NCBI GenBank assembly: GCA_026391455.1
Contig: JAPLEH010000032.1
Location: 1-53,539, forward strand
Direction: 5' to 3'
Source of the DNA: Bacteroidota bacterium
GTDB lineage: Bacteria > Bacteroidota > Bacteroidia > Chitinophagales > Chitinophagaceae
DNA length: 53,539 bases
Of this stretch, positions 33,690 through 42,087 are shown piece after piece. Position 1 is the first letter of the stretch. Each line of letters starts with the position of its first letter. The translations under genes were made by a program, and so were the position numbers. The notes beneath the pieces were generated by a model. The model searched no databases. It was not told the origin of the DNA and saw only the letters and a program-made list of their open reading frames with translations.

Positions 33690-35372
33690 TTAAAAATCAA
33701 ATTCCCTCCGGGCCATATTCCAACGAAGACCAAAACTCACCACGGTGCTGTTTCCGGAAATGATGGGCGCTGTTTTGGTATCGAGTTTACGGTACTGTGC
33801 GCTCATTTCCAGGAATAAGTTCTCTTTCCATTCGTACGACACAAAGAAAGAAGCCAGGAATACATTGGTCTTCCATCCGCTTCCGATATCAAAGCCATAA
33901 TCCTTTTTGCGGAAAGGGGCTACATTGGGATAGAAGATATTGCTGCCAAAACTTTCAGCAGTGCTGTCACGCCCCTGCATATAGTAGATCATCTTTCCCT
34001 GTATCAGCCATCTTGGAGCGGGCTGATATCGGGCAATACCGACCACTTCACTGAAATTGGCTCCCAGCGGATGTGCGAGTGGCTGGTTGTAATGCGTGTA
34101 ATTGGCCACCGAATCATTGTGGGAATAGGTAAAGGGACGTACACGGTTATGTTCCAATTGCAGATCCAGGTTGGAAATACCAAAGGCATCGATATATTTT
34201 GCGCCTACCTGTATACCGAATTTATTAGCCCACCAGCCATTACCGGCCCTTACTTCAGTAAGGTTGAACTCATCGAGCAATAACTGACCATAGAGCTGGA
34301 TATTCTTTTTGAGGTTCACTTTGGCATCCATTCCCACTACGGAATTATCGAAAGACCCGTTCTGCTGTTCGATGGAACGGTAGAAGATGATGGGGTTGAG
34401 GTATCCAAAATCGAAACGGTTTTGCCGGCCGAAGATCACACCTTCAAATAATCCGATATTGAGCCATTTGGTAATATTGATATCCAGGTGGTGCATGGCG
34501 GCATATTTCTTCCCGATCAGTTTGTCCCCGCCACGGTTGTCTGCATTATGCAATTCCATGAAAAGATTCTGGTAGTTGAACCGCCATATTCGGGTATTCA
34601 GTTTTAAAAACAGGTTGCTGTTACCAAAATCGCTCAGGTACAGACTGCGGTACCCATTTCCGATAAAATTGCGGTCGTATCCGAATGCGACATCAATGTA
34701 CTTTGTTACGTTGAAAGTGAAATAACCGCGTGCGTCAAAAAAATCATAGCCGGTGATTTTGAAATCTTTGAAGAAACCGGCCCCGGGAACAGCTCTCCGG
34801 GCGGTTACAAAATCACGTACATAAAAAGGTGTTTTTTCCTGGTTGTCGGTTATACTGGAGTAAAACCCGATCTTATTGGCCAGCCTGGCGCGAATAGACA
34901 CGCCTCTTGTATTCAGATAAAGGGTCTGGTCATTATTGCTTTCCTTCGATACCGAAATATTGATGAGGGGATTGACAACAAGGTCGAAATCCTTTACATG
35001 CACTTCGTATAAACTTCCGGGAGTGGTATAAAAGTTTTTTAAAATGGGCTTTTTAGAGGCAAAGCTGGCGCGCTGATCGGCGGGCAGGTACTCCAGGTTG
35101 TTGAGCAATACCCGTTGTGCATTATAGGCATCCACCCGGGAAATACGTGTGCCAAAAGCCTGGAGATAATGATTTACCGCAGCTACGGTATGCTGGCGGT
35201 TGAAGGGCTTTACCTTGGAATAATTGAAAAAAGAATCCTGTCGGCTTTTAATTTCCATTCTTTCGAGCAATATATTGGCTTTATCGCCCTGGGGCAGGTA
35301 GGTAGCTTGTGAAAAAGCAGAAAATGGAAGCAGGATAAGTGATAGTCTTAGCAGGGTTTGTTTAAATTGCAT
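33690..35372 (-). CDS. Wzi/RemB-like outer-membrane protein
   Basis: 560 residues. Signal peptide MQFKQTLLRLSLILLPFSAFSQ, then a short periplasmic part (with LERMEIKSRQDSFFNYSKVKPFNRQ) and a long series of amphipathic beta strands ending FGLRWNMARREFDF, consistent with an 18-strand capsule-assembly Wzi-type barrel. In Bacteroidota such proteins are related to gliding-motility protein RemB; a role in surface polysaccharide handling or motility is possible. It is divergent from dihydroorotase, with only 38 bases between the starts. Confidence 0.75.
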   Translation of the reverse strand: MQFKQTLLRLSLILLPFSAFSQATYLPQGDKANILLERMEIKSRQDSFFNYSKVKPFNRQHTVAAVNHYLQAFGTRISRVDAYNAQRVLLNNLEYLPADQRASFASKKPILKNFYTTPGSLYEVHVKDFDLVVNPLINISVSKESNNDQTLYLNTRGVSIRARLANKIGFYSSITDNQEKTPFYVRDFVTARRAVPGAGFFKDFKITGYDFFDARGYFTFNVTKYIDVAFGYDRNFIGNGYRSLYLSDFGNSNLFLKLNTRIWRFNYQNLFMELHNADNRGGDKLIGKKYAAMHHLDINITKWLNIGLFEGVIFGRQNRFDFGYLNPIIFYRSIEQQNGSFDNSVVGMDAKVNLKKNIQLYGQLLLDEFNLTEVRAGNGWWANKFGIQVGAKYIDAFGISNLDLQLEHNRVRPFTYSHNDSVANYTHYNQPLAHPLGANFSEVVGIARYQPAPRWLIQGKMIYYMQGRDSTAESFGSNIFYPNVAPFRKKDYGFDIGSGWKTNVFLASFFVSYEWKENLFLEMSAQYRKLDTKTAPIISGNSTVVSFGLRWNMARREFDF

Positions 35373-35397
35373 GGGTATTGGCTTTGACTTACATTTT
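35367..35397 (+). promoter_or_regulatory. Candidate promoter of the dihydroorotase gene inside the start of the divergent gene
   Basis: TTG (35367-35369), 20 bases, TACATTTT (35390-35397, one mismatch). It overlaps the start codon of the divergent Wzi-like gene, as the spacing between the two genes requires. Confidence 0.35.
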
Positions 35398-35410
35398 AAG
35401 CGAACAAGAT

Positions 35411-36799
35411 ATGCAAAATTACCTGATTAAGAATATACAGGTTGTCAACGAAGGCAGCATAACAGCGGCCGACGTGTTGATTTCCGGTGGCAGAATAGAA
35501 AAGATAAGACCGCAGATCAGCGAAAGACCCGCATCATACTCCGAGATCAATGGTGAAGGGAAATTTCTTTTTCCGGGCTGTATTGATGACCAGGTGCATT
35601 TCCGCGAACCCGGACTTACACATAAGGCAACGATCTATACGGAAGCAAAAGCAGCCGTAGCTGGTGGTGTGACCAGTTATATGGAAATGCCCAATACCAT
35701 ACCCAATGCACTTACCCACTCGCTGCTGGAAGATAAATATACCATTGCGTCCCGGCATTCACTGGCAAATTATTCCTTTTTCATGGGAACTTCCAATGAT
35801 AATGCGGAAGAAGTATTGCAGGTGAATGAAAAGAAAAACGATATCTGCGGCATCAAGATATTCATGGGAAGCAGTACCGGCAATATGCTGGTGGATAATC
35901 CCAATACACTCGACCGGATCTTCCGGGAAAGTGAAGTGCTGATCGCCACTCATTGTGAAGATGAATCCATCATACACCGAAATCTAGACCTGATATCCCG
36001 TATTCGTGAATTGAGTCCGGAGGATCATCCCATCATACGGGATGAAGAGGCCTGCTACGAATCTTCGCTGTACGCCATTCAGATCGCCAAAAAATACAAT
36101 ACCCGGCTGCATATTTTACATATCAGTACGGCGAAAGAACTTCAGCTCTTTACCAATCTTTTTCCGCTGGAAGAAAAAAGAATTACGTCGGAAGTATGTG
36201 TGCATCATCTGCATTTTACCAGTGATGATTATGCAAAGCTGGGCTACCAGATCAAATGCAATCCGGCCATTAAAGCACCTCATAACCGGGAAGCGCTTTG
36301 GGATGCCCTGCTGGACGACCGCCTTGACGTAATCGCTACCGACCATGCCCCCCATACATTGGAGGAAAAGGGATTGATTCGTAATGTAAACGGCTTGCTG
36401 GTGCGGCCCGATGCAGCACCCACCCATTATAAATCGGCGCATGCGGGCCTGCCATTGGTACAGCATCCGTTGCTGCTCATGCTGCATTATCACCGGGAAG
36501 GTCGCATCAGCCTCGAAAAGATCGCGGAAAAGATGAGTCATGCCGTGGCCCGCTGTTTTCAGATCAAAGACCGGGGTTATATCCGGGAAGGCTATATGGC
36601 CGATCTGGTGATCGTAGACCCCATGCGGCCCGTGAAAGTGACCCCCAAAAATATATTATATAAATGCGGGTGGAGTCCTTTAGAGAATTTTCACTTTTCT
36701 GCATCTATAGAAAAAACATTTGTGAGCGGGCACCTTGTTTATGATGACGGGCTTTGGGACGAATCCCAGTGCGGACAACGATTGCGCTTTGAGCGCTAA
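35411..36799 (+). CDS. pyrC: Dihydroorotase (amidohydrolase family)
   Basis: 462 residues; the ATG at 35411 (MQNYLIKNIQ) is the normal start, and the TTG at 35378 only adds residues. Zinc-site motif D59-D-Q-V-H63-F-R-E-P-G is the Bacteroidota version of DxHxHxREPG; the catalytic Asp-His pair is T-D311-H312-APHT. The KIFMGSSTG segment lacks a carboxylated Lys in the usual strand, so the metal centre may be mononuclear. It cyclises carbamoyl-aspartate in pyrimidine synthesis. Other members of the pathway are not adjacent. Confidence 0.9.
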   Translation: MQNYLIKNIQVVNEGSITAADVLISGGRIEKIRPQISERPASYSEINGEGKFLFPGCIDDQVHFREPGLTHKATIYTEAKAAVAGGVTSYMEMPNTIPNALTHSLLEDKYTIASRHSLANYSFFMGTSNDNAEEVLQVNEKKNDICGIKIFMGSSTGNMLVDNPNTLDRIFRESEVLIATHCEDESIIHRNLDLISRIRELSPEDHPIIRDEEACYESSLYAIQIAKKYNTRLHILHISTAKELQLFTNLFPLEEKRITSEVCVHHLHFTSDDYAKLGYQIKCNPAIKAPHNREALWDALLDDRLDVIATDHAPHTLEEKGLIRNVNGLLVRPDAAPTHYKSAHAGLPLVQHPLLLMLHYHREGRISLEKIAEKMSHAVARCFQIKDRGYIREGYMADLVIVDPMRPVKVTPKNILYKCGWSPLENFHFSASIEKTFVSGHLVYDDGLWDESQCGQRLRFER

Positions 36800-36871
36800 G
36801 CTGAGAGCCGTGTGATTTGAGCGATCCCATTTTGACCATTCACCTTTGCCAATTCACCATTCACCATTGCC

Positions 36872-38188
36872 ATGCAAATAGACAACATAACATTCAGCGA
36901 TATTTCCGTCTTTCACCAGGAAGAGGAATTTTCTATTTTCAACAAGTTGAATTTTACACGTACCGTGGGCGGACGCGAATGGTTGCGTAAATTCTTTCAT
37001 GAGCCATTCAATGATCTCAATAAAATAAAAGGTACGCAACGGGTGATCCGGACCTTTATGGAGCATGTACAAAACTGGCCCACCGATATCAGCAACGGGA
37101 CGATATTGGTGATGGATAAATTCATGGATTATTCACTGGATGCCATCAGTGAATCGCCGGCATCTATCAACAACCTCCTCTACCCTTTTTTGCACAGCGA
37201 AGATTATTCGATGGTGAAATATTCCGTAACCCATTTCGCTGATTTTTACAGAGGGATTCGCCGTATTGCGCAATTACTTGATGGATTAGATCTTCCGATC
37301 AGCATCAGTTTATACATCGAGCGGATACAGGGTATTTTGCGCGAAGCCCCGTTACGGAAATTATCGGAGACCAGTCCCAAACAAAAATTCGGCACCCACC
37401 AAAACCTTTACTTCGGGTACCATTTACGTGGACGGTATAAACAAAGCACCCTGGAGCTGATTGATATTTATAGCCGTTTCGATGCCTGGTATTCCATGGC
37501 GGTGGCAGTAAAAACATACGGACTCAGTTTTCCTGAATTTATCGAACAGGATACGCCGGCGGTGGAAGCTTCAGGATTGTATCATATACTGCTGCCCAAG
37601 CCCGTGGCCTACGACCTGCAGATGAATCCCGATCATAATTTTCTGTTCCTTACCGGCGCCAATATGGCGGGAAAAAGCACACTCATCAAAGCGTTGGGAT
37701 CGGCCGTTTTTCTGGCGCATATTGGTATGGGTGTACCCGCACAAAAGATGAAGCTTACCCTTTTTGACGGACTACTTACCAATATCAATGTGGCAGATAA
37801 TATCGCCAAAGGGGAAAGTTATTTTTACAACGAAGTGCAGCGAATCAAAAACACGATTGAAAAAATTGATAATGGTAAAAAATGGCTGGTGCTCATCGAT
37901 GAATTATTCAAGGGTACCAATGTGCAGGATGCCATGAAATGCTCCCTTACGGTGATCAGAGGTCTGCTCAAAATGAAAAATTCCCTGTTTATACTTTCCA
38001 CGCACCTCTATGAAATCGGGGAAGAATTAAAGCAGTACCCCAATATTACATTCCGCTATTTTGAAACCAACGTACGGGAAGAACAACTCGAATTCAGCTA
38101 TCAGCTCAAAGAGGGAATCAGCAATGACCGCATTGGTTATGTGATCCTCAAAAGGGAAAAAGTGGTGGACATGCTGGAAAAATTATAA
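36872..38188 (+). CDS. Short MutS-like ATPase
   Basis: 438 residues, about half of MutS. The C-terminal ATPase holds Walker A G262-A-N-M-A-G-K-S-T, then GESYFYNEVQRIKNTI, the LVLIDELFKGT Walker B and ILSTHLYEI, all from MutS domain V. The first ~250 residues correspond to the core/lever helices; the mismatch-reading domain I is absent. It resembles the MutS-related proteins of Bacteroidota, whose role is unknown but distinct from mismatch repair MutS. No signal or membrane helices. Confidence 0.88.
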   Translation: MQIDNITFSDISVFHQEEEFSIFNKLNFTRTVGGREWLRKFFHEPFNDLNKIKGTQRVIRTFMEHVQNWPTDISNGTILVMDKFMDYSLDAISESPASINNLLYPFLHSEDYSMVKYSVTHFADFYRGIRRIAQLLDGLDLPISISLYIERIQGILREAPLRKLSETSPKQKFGTHQNLYFGYHLRGRYKQSTLELIDIYSRFDAWYSMAVAVKTYGLSFPEFIEQDTPAVEASGLYHILLPKPVAYDLQMNPDHNFLFLTGANMAGKSTLIKALGSAVFLAHIGMGVPAQKMKLTLFDGLLTNINVADNIAKGESYFYNEVQRIKNTIEKIDNGKKWLVLIDELFKGTNVQDAMKCSLTVIRGLLKMKNSLFILSTHLYEIGEELKQYPNITFRYFETNVREEQLEFSYQLKEGISNDRIGYVILKREKVVDMLEKL

Positions 38189-38273
38189 CCTGTTAAATAA
38201 AGGGCTGCAACCTGCTGACTGTTCTTCTCATCTTTCCACCATAGCAATAAATTATTTATCTTTAAAGGGCTCA

Positions 38274-38534
38274 ATGGAAAATAAAAGACCACATATTATC
38301 AATACAGCCCTCTTGTGGGAATATGATCTGGAGACCTTCAATTACCAGCGACCCAATAAGATTGTGATTGAAAGAGTGCTGCAATTGGGAAACCTCGAAG
38401 AGTGGCGAAACATGATCAACGCTTATAGTAAAGAGCAAATACTTGAAACAATTGAATGGAGTGCCCAATTAGATGCACGGGATAAAGAATTTTCAAAATT
38501 TTTTCTCACTTCCGACCTTTTACATGTTGCATAA
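38274..38534 (+). CDS. Antitoxin-like small protein (DUF6922-like)
   Basis: 86 residues, helical: LLWEYDLETFNYQRPNKIVIERVLQLGNLEEWRNMINAYSKEQILETIEWS. The 'I-R-V-L-x-G-x-x-E-x-W' plan matches a small family that typically precedes AbiEii-type nucleotidyltransferase toxin genes. The next frame (38524) overlaps it by 11 bases, as in coupled pairs, but is only a short remnant. TATCTTTA nine bases before the ATG may be its -7 element. The family call comes from memory of the context and needs a search. Confidence 0.65.
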   Translation: MENKRPHIINTALLWEYDLETFNYQRPNKIVIERVLQLGNLEEWRNMINAYSKEQILETIEWSAQLDARDKEFSKFFLTSDLLHVA

Positions 38535-38703
38535 AGACCCATTTATCATTTCGCCTGAAAGGTTTCAACTCATTCAGGATTTACAAGCACGGACCGCATC
38601 CGGAAAGTTGCTGCCATATTTAATTAATACCAATGAAAAATATTATCATTTTTCTTCTGTCCTTTTCTGTTTGCCAATTGCTGTATGCACAGAGTCCGGT
38701 TGA
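38524..38703 (+). pseudogene. Remnant of an AbiEii-like toxin gene
   Basis: The frame starting MLHKDPFIISPERFQLIQDL resembles the first 20-25 residues of AbiEii/AbiGii-type nucleotidyltransferase toxins. The nucleotidyltransferase body (GGTALAL-like motif) is missing; the frame ends after 59 residues inside the next gene. It overlaps the antitoxin-like gene by 11 bases. Interpreted as a toxin truncated when the following aminopeptidase gene region became its neighbour; a chance resemblance cannot be excluded. Confidence 0.4.
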
Positions 38704-40216
38704 TGTACTGCATTACCAGTTTAGTCTGCAATTGAATGAAAAATCAGATACCATTTCTGGACTGGCAGAAATAAAATTTCTCGTTACCCAAAACAGCGAC
38801 CAGTTCCGTTTTGATCTTACCAATATCAACGAAGAAGGTAAAGGGATGACAGTAACAGCAGCAAAGCTGAGTAGGGGCAATCAACTGGTAACAGGCGCCT
38901 TCATTCACGAAAAAGACGAAGTTTTATTTAAAGGAGCCTTACAAAAAGGCGATACGGCAGCAGTTATCATTCATTACAAAGGGATACCGGCTGACGGACT
39001 CATTATTTCAAAAAACAAATACGGACACCGTACATTCTTTTCCGACAACTGGCCCAACCGTGCGCATAACTGGATTCCCTGTGTTGATCATCCATCCGAC
39101 AAAGCGGCGGTTCGTTTTACGGTAGTGGCACCCGCCCATTTTCAGGTTGTTTCGAATGGCATACAGGTGGAAGAGACCAATCTGCCGGATAACACCAAAC
39201 AAACCACCTGGCAGGAAGATGTGCCATTGCCCACCAAAGTAATGGTGATCGGGGTGGCCGATTTTGCGGTGGCGAATGCCGGTATGGTGAATAATTGTAT
39301 ACCGGTGAGCAGTTGGGTTTTTCCGGAAAACCGGTCACAGGGATATTATGATTATGCACCCGCAAAAGATATACTGAGCTGGTTCATTCAATATATCGGG
39401 CCATACGCTTATTCCAAACTGGCCAATGTACAATCGAAGACCATCTTCGGAGGTATGGAAAATGCAAGTGCCATTTTTTATTATGAAAACTCGGTAACGG
39501 GTAAAAGGCAGGAAGAAGCCCTGCTTGCCCACGAGATCGTACACCAGTGGTTTGGCAATCATGCTACCGAGAAAAGTTTTGCTCATCTCTGGCTCAGTGA
39601 GGGATTCGCCACCTATCTGACGCATGTATATATCGAATCCCGCTACGGTACCGACAGCCTGAATAAACGCATGAAAAATGAACGACGAGAAGTGCTGGAT
39701 TTTGTCAAAACCACCAATAGACCGGTGGTGGATAATACACCGGAACTGATGCAATTGCTCAATGCCAACAGTTACCAAAAAGGCGGGTGGGTATTACATA
39801 TGCTTCGCCGTCAACTGGGTGATCCTGTTTTTCACAACATCATCCGGAAGTATTATGAGACCTATGCCGGTAAAAATGCGGACACCCGTGATTTTCAGCA
39901 GATCGCAGAAACCGTATCCGGAAAGAAACTCGGCACCTTTATCAACCAGTGGTTGTACACTCCGGAAAATCCAAAACTCGATATCATCTGGAAATACGAT
40001 GAATCAAAAAAAACCGTATCCATCACCGTTATACAATTGCAGAATCAATTGTTTGAATTACCCCTTCAGATCGCAATCGGCAATAAAACTGAAACATTAT
40101 CAATCAGCCGGAAAACGGAAACCTTTGTATTGCCGGTAAGCAGCAAACCCGCAACGATCATAGCTGATCCCAATACGTCGCTGCTCATTGATGCAAAGGT
40201 GAACCAGAGCAACTGA
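38633..40216 (+). CDS. Secreted M1-family aminopeptidase
   Basis: 527 residues with a signal peptide (MKNIIIFLLSFSVCQLLYA|Q). N-terminal beta domain, then the exopeptidase motif G273-G-M-E-N and the gluzincin motif H300-EIVH, followed by LWLSEGFATYLTH whose Glu is the third zinc ligand. This is the full catalytic set. It lacks the large C-terminal helical domain of pepN-type enzymes, as in the shorter Bacteroidota forms. Likely periplasmic or extracellular peptide trimming. Confidence 0.9.
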   Translation: MKNIIIFLLSFSVCQLLYAQSPVDVLHYQFSLQLNEKSDTISGLAEIKFLVTQNSDQFRFDLTNINEEGKGMTVTAAKLSRGNQLVTGAFIHEKDEVLFKGALQKGDTAAVIIHYKGIPADGLIISKNKYGHRTFFSDNWPNRAHNWIPCVDHPSDKAAVRFTVVAPAHFQVVSNGIQVEETNLPDNTKQTTWQEDVPLPTKVMVIGVADFAVANAGMVNNCIPVSSWVFPENRSQGYYDYAPAKDILSWFIQYIGPYAYSKLANVQSKTIFGGMENASAIFYYENSVTGKRQEEALLAHEIVHQWFGNHATEKSFAHLWLSEGFATYLTHVYIESRYGTDSLNKRMKNERREVLDFVKTTNRPVVDNTPELMQLLNANSYQKGGWVLHMLRRQLGDPVFHNIIRKYYETYAGKNADTRDFQQIAETVSGKKLGTFINQWLYTPENPKLDIIWKYDESKKTVSITVIQLQNQLFELPLQIAIGNKTETLSISRKTETFVLPVSSKPATIIADPNTSLLIDAKVNQSN

Positions 40217-40355
40217 TCTTGTTTTAAACGTTTTACGTTTATTTCAAGAGAATACCTGTAAACCTTTCCTGACGAACCGGATAACGGTTAGATTTGCAAA
40301 CGCATATCCCAAACGCTGTAGCACTTCCGCATTTATTGATCAAACAACCGTACCC

Positions 40356-41903
40356 ATGCTCGTCAAAACATTTGGCAGCGCCGTATTTGGCGTGGAAGCC
40401 ATTACCATCACTATTGAAGTAAACTGGTTCACGACAGCCAAAGATCCCATGATCGTGGGCTTGCCGGACAATGCCGTGAAAGAAAGCCTGCAACGTATCG
40501 AAAGTACTTTTCGCACCAATAACTATTCAATGCCACGTACCAAGATCGTGGTGAACATGGCGCCGGCCGATATTCGAAAAACAGGAACGCCTTTCGACCT
40601 CCCGATCGCGTTGGGCATATTGGGTTCTTCTGCACAAATAGAAAACAGTGAAGCGCTGGCCCGCTATGTGATCATGGGCGAATTATCGCTCGATGGCGCC
40701 ATACGCCCTATTAAGGGTGCATTGCCTATTGCCATACAGGCACGTAAAGAAGGATTCAAAGGATTGATCGTACCCAAAGCAAATGCACGCGAAGCGGGCA
40801 TGGTCAACAACCTGGAAGTATATGGGGTATCGCATATTACCGAAGTAATCAGTTTTTTTGAAGACAACGAAAAAGGATTAGAGCAGGTGGTGATCAATAC
40901 CCGGGAAGAGTTTTACAATTCACAGGCCGATTTTGAAGTTGATTTCACCGATGTGAAGGGGCAGGAAAATATCAAACGGGCGTTGGAAATTGCAGCAGCA
41001 GGCGGACACAATGCCATATTGATCGGGCCACCCGGTGCGGGCAAAACCATGCTGGCTAAGCGGCTGCCTACAATATTACCACCACTTAGTTTGCAGGAAG
41101 CACTGGAAACAACCAAGATCCATTCCGTAGCAGGCAAACTCGCAGAGAACACAACCCTTGTAGCCAGAAGGCCATTTCGTTCCCCGCATCATACTATTTC
41201 AGATGTGGCATTGGTAGGTGGAGGAGGTATACCACAACCGGGAGAGATCTCATTGGCCCATAATGGTGTATTGTTCCTGGATGAATTACCTGAATTCAAA
41301 CGCACGGTACTTGAAGTAATGCGTCAACCGATGGAAGAGAGAAGAGTCACTATATCCCGGGCCAAAGTGGCCGTTGATTTTCCGGCTTCATTTATGTTGA
41401 TGGCATCAATGAATCCATGCCCCTGCGGGTTTTATAATCACCCGGAAAAAGAATGCAGTTGTCCGCCGGGAGCTGTACAAAAATATTTGAACAAGATATC
41501 GGGCCCCCTGCTGGACCGCATTGACCTGCATGTGGAAGTAACGCCGGTTCCCTTCAGTGAATTATCGGCCGTGCGTGTACAGGAGAACTCCACCCAAATC
41601 CGTCAGCGGGTGATCGCGGCCCGTGAGCTACAGGCTAACCGCTACGAGGAGAATGGGGGCATATACTGCAATGCGCAAATGAGCAGTAAAATGCTCAAGG
41701 AAATCTGTGTGATAGATACTACCGGCGCTGCCTTACTAAAAGCCGCCATGGAAAAACTGAATTTGTCGGCCCGTGCGTATGACCGCATATTAAAAGTTTC
41801 CAGAACGATTGCAGATCTTGCCATATCAGCCACCATTCAGCCGGAACATTTGGCGGAAGCGATTCAATACAGGAGTTTGGACAGGGAGGGATGGGCGGGG
41901 TGA
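40356..41903 (+). CDS. YifB/ComM-family Mg-chelatase-like AAA+ ATPase
   Basis: 515 residues. N-terminal Lon-S16-like fold domain (VGLPDNAVKESLQRIESTF, SLDGAIRPIKGALP), then AAA+ Walker A GPPGAGKTM near residue 224-231, SPHHTISDVALVGGG, LFLDELPEF Walker B, CPCGFYNHPEKECSC zinc-like Cys cluster and SGPLLDRIDLHVEV. All are hallmark YifB motifs. The E. coli/Haemophilus relative ComM is a hexameric helicase promoting branch migration in natural transformation; the role here is presumed similar. Confidence 0.95.
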   Translation: MLVKTFGSAVFGVEAITITIEVNWFTTAKDPMIVGLPDNAVKESLQRIESTFRTNNYSMPRTKIVVNMAPADIRKTGTPFDLPIALGILGSSAQIENSEALARYVIMGELSLDGAIRPIKGALPIAIQARKEGFKGLIVPKANAREAGMVNNLEVYGVSHITEVISFFEDNEKGLEQVVINTREEFYNSQADFEVDFTDVKGQENIKRALEIAAAGGHNAILIGPPGAGKTMLAKRLPTILPPLSLQEALETTKIHSVAGKLAENTTLVARRPFRSPHHTISDVALVGGGGIPQPGEISLAHNGVLFLDELPEFKRTVLEVMRQPMEERRVTISRAKVAVDFPASFMLMASMNPCPCGFYNHPEKECSCPPGAVQKYLNKISGPLLDRIDLHVEVTPVPFSELSAVRVQENSTQIRQRVIAARELQANRYEENGGIYCNAQMSSKMLKEICVIDTTGAALLKAAMEKLNLSARAYDRILKVSRTIADLAISATIQPEHLAEAIQYRSLDREGWAG

Positions 41904-42087
41904 AAAAGGCAAATTATTGATTTTTAGTTGATTAATCAGAGATAAAATGGGTGTTTTAACGCTTTAAGTGGCTATGCTCCAGTTAGTATATTCATTTACG
42001 GAAATTTCATTCAATACTTTACTGAAAAAAATGATTAGTAACAGGTTCCCCCTTCCAGAATACAGTTACTAAAACCACCCGGTAGTT

